A stretch of 18,696 nucleotides of DNA, taken from positions 1-18,696 of the forward strand of contig URYM01000011.1 in assembly GCA_900552095.1 (NCBI GenBank). Reading direction: 5' to 3'. The notes beneath the pieces are model-generated. The model was not told the DNA's origin. It worked only from the letters and a program-made list of their open reading frames with translations, and made no database searches. The position numbers and the translations under genes are program-made. Below, piece after piece: positions 14,337 to 18,696 of this stretch. Positions within the stretch are counted from its first letter, which is position 1. Each line of letters starts with the position of its first letter. The stretch is from an uncultured Blautia sp. GTDB taxonomy: Bacteria > Bacillota > Clostridia > Lachnospirales > Lachnospiraceae.

Positions 14337-16865
14337 ATGAAGTCATTAAAATTAAGAGAGAACTTCTACTGGGTAGGAATCGAAGATCCCGGTCTGCGTG
14401 TCTTTGACATCATCATGTATACCGAGTACGGAACCACCTACAACTCCTATGTGCTGAAAGCAGGGGATAAAACCATCCTTTTTGAAACAGCAAAAGCAAA
14501 ATATTTCGACGATTATCTAGATAAGCTCAAGGAGATCACTGACATCTCCTCCATCGATTATCTGGTGGTAGATCACACGGAACCGGATCACGCCGGAAGT
14601 GTGGAGCGCCTTCTGGACTTAAATCCTCATTTAAAGATCGTCGCCACCGGATGTGCCATCGGCTTTCTGAAAGAGATCGTCAACCGGGATTTTGTCTCTA
14701 TTCCGGTAAAAGACAACCAGACTATGACCATCGGAAATAAGACGCTGCGTTTCCTGATCGTACCCAATCTCCACTGGCCCGACACCATGTATACCTATAT
14801 TGAGGAGGATCAGATCCTGGTGACCTGCGACTCTTTCGGCTCCCACTACTCCTTCCCGGATGTGCTGGTGAGCAAAGTCACAGACCACGATGCTTACATG
14901 AAGGCCACAAAATATTACTTCGACTGCATCATCGGCCCCTTCAAGCCGTATATGTTAAAAGCGCTGGACCGTGTACGTCAACTGGATCTCTCCATGATCT
15001 GTACCGGCCACGGACCTGTGCTGGATTCCGGCATTCCCTTCCTTCTGGATACCTATGAGGAGTGGTGTACGGTTGTGAACCCCAACCAGAAGAAAACGGT
15101 TGTCATCCCCTACGTGAGCGCTTACGGCTACACCGGCCAGCTGGCAGAAAAAATCGCAGAAGGAATCCGGGACAGCGGCGAGATCGATGTCCGCGCCTAC
15201 GATCTGGTAACTGCCGATCAGTCCAAAGTTCTGGATGAACTGGGATTTGCCGACGGCATCCTTTTCGGAACCCCCACTATCGTGGGAGAGGCCTTAAAAC
15301 CCATCTGGGATCTGACTACTTCCATCTTTGCCGGCACACACGGCGGAAAGCTGGCCAGCGCCTTTGGCAGCTACGGCTGGAGCGGAGAAGGTGTTCCCCA
15401 CATTCTGGAACGGTTAAAACAGCTCCGCATGCGGGTAGTGGACGGTTTCACCGTGCGCTTTAAACCCAGCGCCACTCAGCTCTCCGACGCTTATGACTAC
15501 GGCTATAATTTCGGCTGTACCCTGCTGGAAAAAGAAAATCCGAAGAAAACCGGCGCCAGAAAACTGGTGAAATGTCTCGTCTGCGGAGAGATCTTTGATT
15601 CTTCTCTGGAAATCTGCCCTGTCTGCGGCGTGGGAAAAGAAAACTTTATCCCCTGGGACGAAGAAGAAAGCAGCTTCTCCAGGGACACCAATGATTTCTA
15701 TGTGATTCTCGGAAATGGAGCAGCCGGACTTTCTGCCGCAAAAGCAATCCGCGAGCGGGATAAGACCGGATCTATCGTAATGATCTCCAACGAACCAGTA
15801 TCTGCCTACAACCGGCCGATGCTGACCAAAGCGCTGGCAGCCGGACTTTCCGCCGAGCAGATTGCCGTTGAACCCGCCTCCTGGTATGAGGAAAACAAAG
15901 TTTACCAGATGCTGGGACGCACGGTCACCTCTGTAGATCCAGAAGCGAAGGAAGTACTTCTGGATGACGGAAGCAAATGCAGATATACGAAACTGATCTA
16001 TGCTCTTGGCTCTGAGTGCTTTATTCCTCCCATTCCCGGCTGGGACAAGCCGGAAGTGATTGCCATCCGCCGTCTTTCCGACACGGAAAAGATCGCTTCT
16101 CTCCTGCCCCACACCAAAGAAGTCGTTGTTATCGGCGGAGGTGTCCTGGGACTGGAAGCAGCCTGGGAACTGAAAAAATCCGGCTGCTCCGTAACGGTGC
16201 TGGAGCTGGCTCCCCAGATCATGGGACGTCAGCTGGATCTCCCTGCCAGCCAGCTTCTGACAGAAATTGCCAGAGACTGCGGCATCCAGATCCACACCGA
16301 TGTTCAGATCGCTTCCATCGAGGGCGATACTTCCGTGACCGGCGTAAAACTGGCTGATGGAACCTGCTTCCCGGCTCAGATGGTGATCGTATCCGCAGGC
16401 GTCCGGGCAAATACCGCTCTGGCTTCCTCCATGGGACTCAAGATCAACCGCGGCGTTCTTGTGGACAGCCATATGAAAACCTCTCTGGACAATGTATACG
16501 CCTGCGGTGACTGTGCCGAATACGAAGGCATCAATTATGCGATCTGGCCCCAGGCTGTCGAGGAAGGCAAAGTTGCCGGCGCTTCCGCTGCCGGAGATGA
16601 CGCCGCTTATACGACTGTTCCCGCTGCGCTCTCCTTCCACGGCATGAACACCGCACTGTACGCCATCGGCGACGCCGGAAAACGTCCGGATGTGGTATAC
16701 AAAACAGTGGAATTCAAAGATACGGGGCGGAAGCAGTACGAAAAATACTATTTCTTCAACAAACGCCTCTGCGGCGTTATTCTGATCGGAGATGTCTCCC
16801 GGATGGCTGAATTGACCGAAGCTGTGGAAAAACACAAAACCTTCGGAGAACTTTTCGGAAGATAA
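14337..16865 (+). CDS. Class F flavodiiron protein (NADH:O2 oxidoreductase, multidomain)
   Basis: An 842-residue cytoplasmic enzyme expected to reduce O2 to water (possibly NO) with NADH. Four modules are visible. First, a metallo-beta-lactamase-like diiron domain with ligands H80, E82, D84, H146, D165 and H225. Second, a flavodoxin domain for FMN (about 253-398, with SAYGYTGQLAE and FGSYGWSGEG). Third, a short-spaced rubredoxin, C413-x2-C416-x10-C427-x2-C430. Fourth, an FAD/NAD(P) oxidoreductase resembling NADH:rubredoxin reductase, with GNGAAGLSAA (459-468), GGGVLGLEAA (600-609) and CGDCAEYEG (723-731). This arrangement is that of class F flavodiiron proteins known from Clostridioides difficile, so electrons can pass NADH-FAD-Fe-FMN-diiron within one chain. 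The ATG at 14337 lies five bases after AGCAGG; a GTG six bases earlier overlaps that site. It follows the hemerythrin gene and ends at a strong terminator. Confidence 0.94.
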   Translation: MKSLKLRENFYWVGIEDPGLRVFDIIMYTEYGTTYNSYVLKAGDKTILFETAKAKYFDDYLDKLKEITDISSIDYLVVDHTEPDHAGSVERLLDLNPHLKIVATGCAIGFLKEIVNRDFVSIPVKDNQTMTIGNKTLRFLIVPNLHWPDTMYTYIEEDQILVTCDSFGSHYSFPDVLVSKVTDHDAYMKATKYYFDCIIGPFKPYMLKALDRVRQLDLSMICTGHGPVLDSGIPFLLDTYEEWCTVVNPNQKKTVVIPYVSAYGYTGQLAEKIAEGIRDSGEIDVRAYDLVTADQSKVLDELGFADGILFGTPTIVGEALKPIWDLTTSIFAGTHGGKLASAFGSYGWSGEGVPHILERLKQLRMRVVDGFTVRFKPSATQLSDAYDYGYNFGCTLLEKENPKKTGARKLVKCLVCGEIFDSSLEICPVCGVGKENFIPWDEEESSFSRDTNDFYVILGNGAAGLSAAKAIRERDKTGSIVMISNEPVSAYNRPMLTKALAAGLSAEQIAVEPASWYEENKVYQMLGRTVTSVDPEAKEVLLDDGSKCRYTKLIYALGSECFIPPIPGWDKPEVIAIRRLSDTEKIASLLPHTKEVVVIGGGVLGLEAAWELKKSGCSVTVLELAPQIMGRQLDLPASQLLTEIARDCGIQIHTDVQIASIEGDTSVTGVKLADGTCFPAQMVIVSAGVRANTALASSMGLKINRGVLVDSHMKTSLDNVYACGDCAEYEGINYAIWPQAVEEGKVAGASAAGDDAAYTTVPAALSFHGMNTALYAIGDAGKRPDVVYKTVEFKDTGRKQYEKYYFFNKRLCGVILIGDVSRMAELTEAVEKHKTFGELFGR

Positions 16866-16877
16866 AACGGACAGACT

Positions 16878-16923
16878 ACAGGGAGAGCACCGGCAGCCCC
16901 GCCGGTGCTCTCCCTGTCTTTTT
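16878..16923 (+). terminator. Strong terminator of the hemerythrin-flavodiiron operon
   Basis: A perfect 17-bp stem, ACAGGGAGAGCACCGGC (16878-16894) with GCCGGTGCTCTCCCTGT (16901-16917), closes a 6-base loop and is followed by CTTTTT. It starts 12 bases after the flavodiiron stop. Confidence 0.95.
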
Positions 16924-16925
16924 CC

Positions 16926-16950
16926 AAAAGTTGCACAACAGGCAACTTTT
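16926..16950. repeat. 9-bp perfect inverted repeat, second weak terminator or operator
   Basis: AAAAGTTGC (16926-16934) and GCAACTTTT (16942-16950) are exact inverted copies around a 7-base centre, with a fifth T following. It comes directly after the main terminator and about 26 bases upstream of the -35 of the XRE regulator gene. It could be a tandem back-up terminator or a binding site for the regulator; the sequence does not decide. Confidence 0.5.
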
Positions 16951-16975
16951 TCAACGGATATTTCTCTTTTCTCCC

Positions 16976-17004
16976 TTGTCTTCTCCCTCTTCCCCTCCTA
17001 TAAT
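16976..17004 (+). promoter_or_regulatory. Promoter of the XRE regulator-ABC operon
   Basis: TTGTCT (16976-16981), a 17-base pyrimidine-rich spacer and a perfect TATAAT (16999-17004). Initiation near base 17011 leaves about 28 bases of leader. The ribosome binding site GAGGT (17026-17030) is followed two bases later by its complement ACCTC (17033-17037), so it could be partly masked by a very short hairpin. Confidence 0.6.
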
Positions 17005-17038
17005 ACCCTTATAAATCAAAAAAGCGAGGTGAACCTCC

Positions 17039-18157
17039 ATGAAAGAATTAAACCTGAGTTCCATTTTGCTGGAAAACCGGCACAAAAGAGGCATTACCCA
17101 GGAGCAGCTGGCAGCCTTCCTGGGTGTGTCCAAAGCTTCCGTGTCCAAATGGGAAACGGGGGCCACTTACCCCGATATCACCCTTCTTCCCCGGCTTGCC
17201 TCCTACTTTCATATCAGTATCGACGAGCTGATCGGGTACCAGCCCCAGCTGGCTGCGGATGAGATACGAAAACTCTACCGAAAACTTTCTGCGGATTTTT
17301 CCTGTCTTCCTTTTGATCAGGTAATGGCCTCCTGCCGTGAGATCGTCCGCAAATACTTTTCCTGTCCGCCTCTTCTCTTTCAGATGGGGACGCTGTATGT
17401 GAACCACAGTATGCTCCCGGAAGACCCCTGCCTGAGCGCAGCCGTTCTGGAAGAGGCCAGATCTCTCTTCGTGCGCGCTGCCCGGGAGAGCACGGATCCC
17501 TCCCTGAAACACCAGGCTGTCACCATGGAAGCCTTCTGTCTTCTTCAGCTCGGCCATCCGGAAGAAGTCTTAAAACTTCTGGATCCCCTGGAAAGTATCC
17601 GAATCTCCGTGGAACCCCTTCTGGCCGGCGCTTATCATATGCTTGGAAAAGAAGAAGCCTCCCAGACCTCTCTCCAGGTCGGCATCTACCACTCTCTTCT
17701 GGAACTTTTCGGCCTGCTGACAGCCTATCTGAATCCCTGTGCAAAAGATACCGGACTCCTTGCTGAAACCTGCCGCCGGATGCAGGCACTTTCCGATGCT
17801 TTTTGGATGGAAGAGCTGCATCCCAGCCTTCTGCTCACCTGGCATCTTAGTGCTGCCCGGAGCTTTCTCACCCTGAATGAAACAGACGCAGCGCTGGAGC
17901 ATCTGGAAGCGTATGTCACCCTGGCCTGTTCTTCCATCTATCCTTTAAAGCTTCATGGAGATTCCTATTTTTCCCGGCTGGATAAATGGCTGGAAGAGAA
18001 CTTCACGCTGGGCACAGATCTTCCCCGGGGAGAAAAAATAATCCGGCAGAGCATAAAAGAAAGCCTGGTCAAAAACCCCGCTTTCTCCTGCCTTGCCGGC
18101 GATCCCCGGTTCAAAAAACTGATAAACCGTCTGAACACTCTGGAGGAACCTGTATGA
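17039..18157 (+). CDS. XRE-family helix-turn-helix regulator with C-terminal helical-repeat domain
   Basis: A 372-residue putative transcription regulator. The N-terminal Cro/C1-type helix-turn-helix (about 5-62) reads RGITQEQLAAFLGVSKASVSKWE followed by the usual DITLLPRLASYFHISIDELIGY. The rest (about 75-365) is helical, with TPR-like character (QAVTMEAFCLLQLGHPEEVLKLL; LSAARSFLTLNETDAALEHLEAYV), and may sense a ligand or peptide. The start has GAGGTGA six bases upstream. Its stop overlaps the ATG of the following ABC ATPase gene (ATGA), so the two are translationally coupled, and it probably controls that exporter and itself. The ligand is unknown. Such regulator/ABC pairs are common in Lachnospiraceae genomes. 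Confidence 0.85.
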   Translation: MKELNLSSILLENRHKRGITQEQLAAFLGVSKASVSKWETGATYPDITLLPRLASYFHISIDELIGYQPQLAADEIRKLYRKLSADFSCLPFDQVMASCREIVRKYFSCPPLLFQMGTLYVNHSMLPEDPCLSAAVLEEARSLFVRAARESTDPSLKHQAVTMEAFCLLQLGHPEEVLKLLDPLESIRISVEPLLAGAYHMLGKEEASQTSLQVGIYHSLLELFGLLTAYLNPCAKDTGLLAETCRRMQALSDAFWMEELHPSLLLTWHLSAARSFLTLNETDAALEHLEAYVTLACSSIYPLKLHGDSYFSRLDKWLEENFTLGTDLPRGEKIIRQSIKESLVKNPAFSCLAGDPRFKKLINRLNTLEEPV

Positions 18158-18649
18158 ACGCAGTCATTTTAGAAAAACTGTCAAAAACATATCCCGGCGG
18201 AAAAACAGCAGTAGATACTGTCAGCCTCTCTCTGGCTCCCGGAGAGGTCTTCGGCTTTCTCGGTCCCAACGGTGCCGGAAAAACGACCACAGTAAAACTC
18301 TTAAACGGAATGCTGACCCCCTCCTCGGGGAGCTGCCGGATCTTCGGGATCGATCCCGCCCGGACGCCGGAAAAATCCCACGCCATCTCCGGTGTCGTCA
18401 CTGAGCACGCTCAAATGTACGACACTCTGACCGGCCTGGAAAATCTGATTTTTTACGGATCTCTTTTCGGCCTCTCCGCTGCCGAGAGCAGAAAACGGGG
18501 CAAGGATCTGCTGGAACTTCTGAATCTTTCAGAAGCAGCCGGTCAAAAACTGGCCTCTTATTCTACCGGAATGCGCCAGCGTCTCTCCCTGGCCCGGGCT
18601 ATGATCCATACGCCCCGGATCCTTTTTCTCGACGAACCCACTTCAGGGC
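18154..18649 (+). CDS. ABC transporter ATP-binding protein, truncated by the contig end
   Basis: The first 165 codons of an ABC-2-type exporter ATPase. Walker A is GPNGAGKTTT (38-47), the region after the Q-loop is TEHAQMYDTLTGLENL, the signature is the divergent YSTGMRQRLSLARAM, and Walker B is ILFLDEP. The D-loop and H-loop are missing because genomic sequence stops at DEPTSG. The open frame continues into sequencing adapter (PVSYTHLTLPTILRV) and stops at TAG there; that tail is not biological. GGAGG lies seven bases before the ATG, which overlaps the stop of the XRE regulator. The permease partner would lie beyond the window. The substrate is unknown. Confidence 0.9.
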
Positions 18650-18696
18650 CTGTCTCTTATACACATCTGACGCTGCCGACGATCTTACGCGTGTAG
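18650..18696 (+). other. Nextera/Tn5 sequencing adapter joined to the contig end
   Basis: The first 19 bases, CTGTCTCTTATACACATCT (18650-18668), are the Tn5 mosaic end. GACGCTGCCGACGA (18669-18682) is the Nextera read-primer part. TCTTACGC (18683-18690) is the reverse complement of the i5 index GCGTAAGA (N517/S517). GTGTAG (18691-18696) starts the P5 flow-cell sequence. The exact order and spacing of a library adapter leave little doubt that this is untrimmed read-through rather than genome. Confidence 0.98.

Noticed and set aside
15414..16835. Antisense open frame of 473 codons opposite the flavodiiron gene
   Set aside because: No ribosome binding site, no recognisable domain, and low-complexity composition; the plus-strand gene there has complete motifs. 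It is a by-product of codon bias.
18650..18668. Tn5 end as evidence of a natural transposon
   Set aside because: It is followed by library primer, index and P5 sequence, so it is a sequencing adapter.

Overview
The window reads as chromosomal DNA from an anaerobic, spore-forming Firmicute, most likely a gut Lachnospiraceae. The reasons are roughly 50% GC, strong AGGAGG-type ribosome binding sites, a SleC-like cortex-lytic protein, a class F flavodiiron protein next to a bacteriohemerythrin, and the Firmicute gene order pyrH-frr-uppS-cdsA-dxr-rseP. The genus is inferred from style and not proven. No rRNA, tRNA, CRISPR array, phage gene or insertion sequence was seen, and no gap without a gene is longer than about 200 bases.

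Layout. (1) 1-2910, plus strand: a trkA-trkH potassium-uptake operon with an extended -10 promoter, closed by a perfect 14-bp hairpin. (2) 3008-4652, minus strand: a small DUF2325 gene with its own sigma-A promoter and a possible operator at its transcription start, and a SleC-like spore cortex-lytic gene preceded by a candidate sporulation (sigma-E/K-type) promoter. (3) 4753-10113, minus strand: pyrH, frr, uppS, cdsA, dxr and rseP, covering UMP phosphorylation, ribosome recycling, undecaprenyl-PP synthesis, CDP-diacylglycerol synthesis, the first committed MEP step and an intramembrane protease. This run has a promoter upstream of pyrH and a terminator after rseP. (4) 10289-11608, minus strand: a monofunctional aspartate kinase with its own promoter and terminator. 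(5) 11713-13710, minus strand: a second potassium system, ktrB-ktrA. (6) 13908-16865, plus strand: bacteriohemerythrin plus an 842-residue class F flavodiiron NADH:O2 oxidoreductase, probably an oxygen-detoxification operon. (7) 17039-18649, plus strand: an XRE-family regulator overlapping the start of an ABC-transporter ATPase gene.

The last 47 bases (18650-18696) are not genomic. They are the Tn5/Nextera mosaic end, the read adapter, an 8-base i5 index and the start of P5. The ABC ATPase is cut there, and its apparent C-terminal tail and stop codon are artefacts.

I found no wholly new system. The points most worth a second look are the adapter chimera, the candidate sporulation promoter built into the rseP terminator, the hemerythrin/flavodiiron pair, the two different potassium channels about 10 kb apart, and the DUF2325 promoter with an inverted repeat at +1. 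Where a gene had several in-frame starts I chose the one with a well-placed ribosome binding site. This shortens DUF2325, rseP, uppS, frr, lysC, hemerythrin and the flavodiiron gene relative to their longest open frames.
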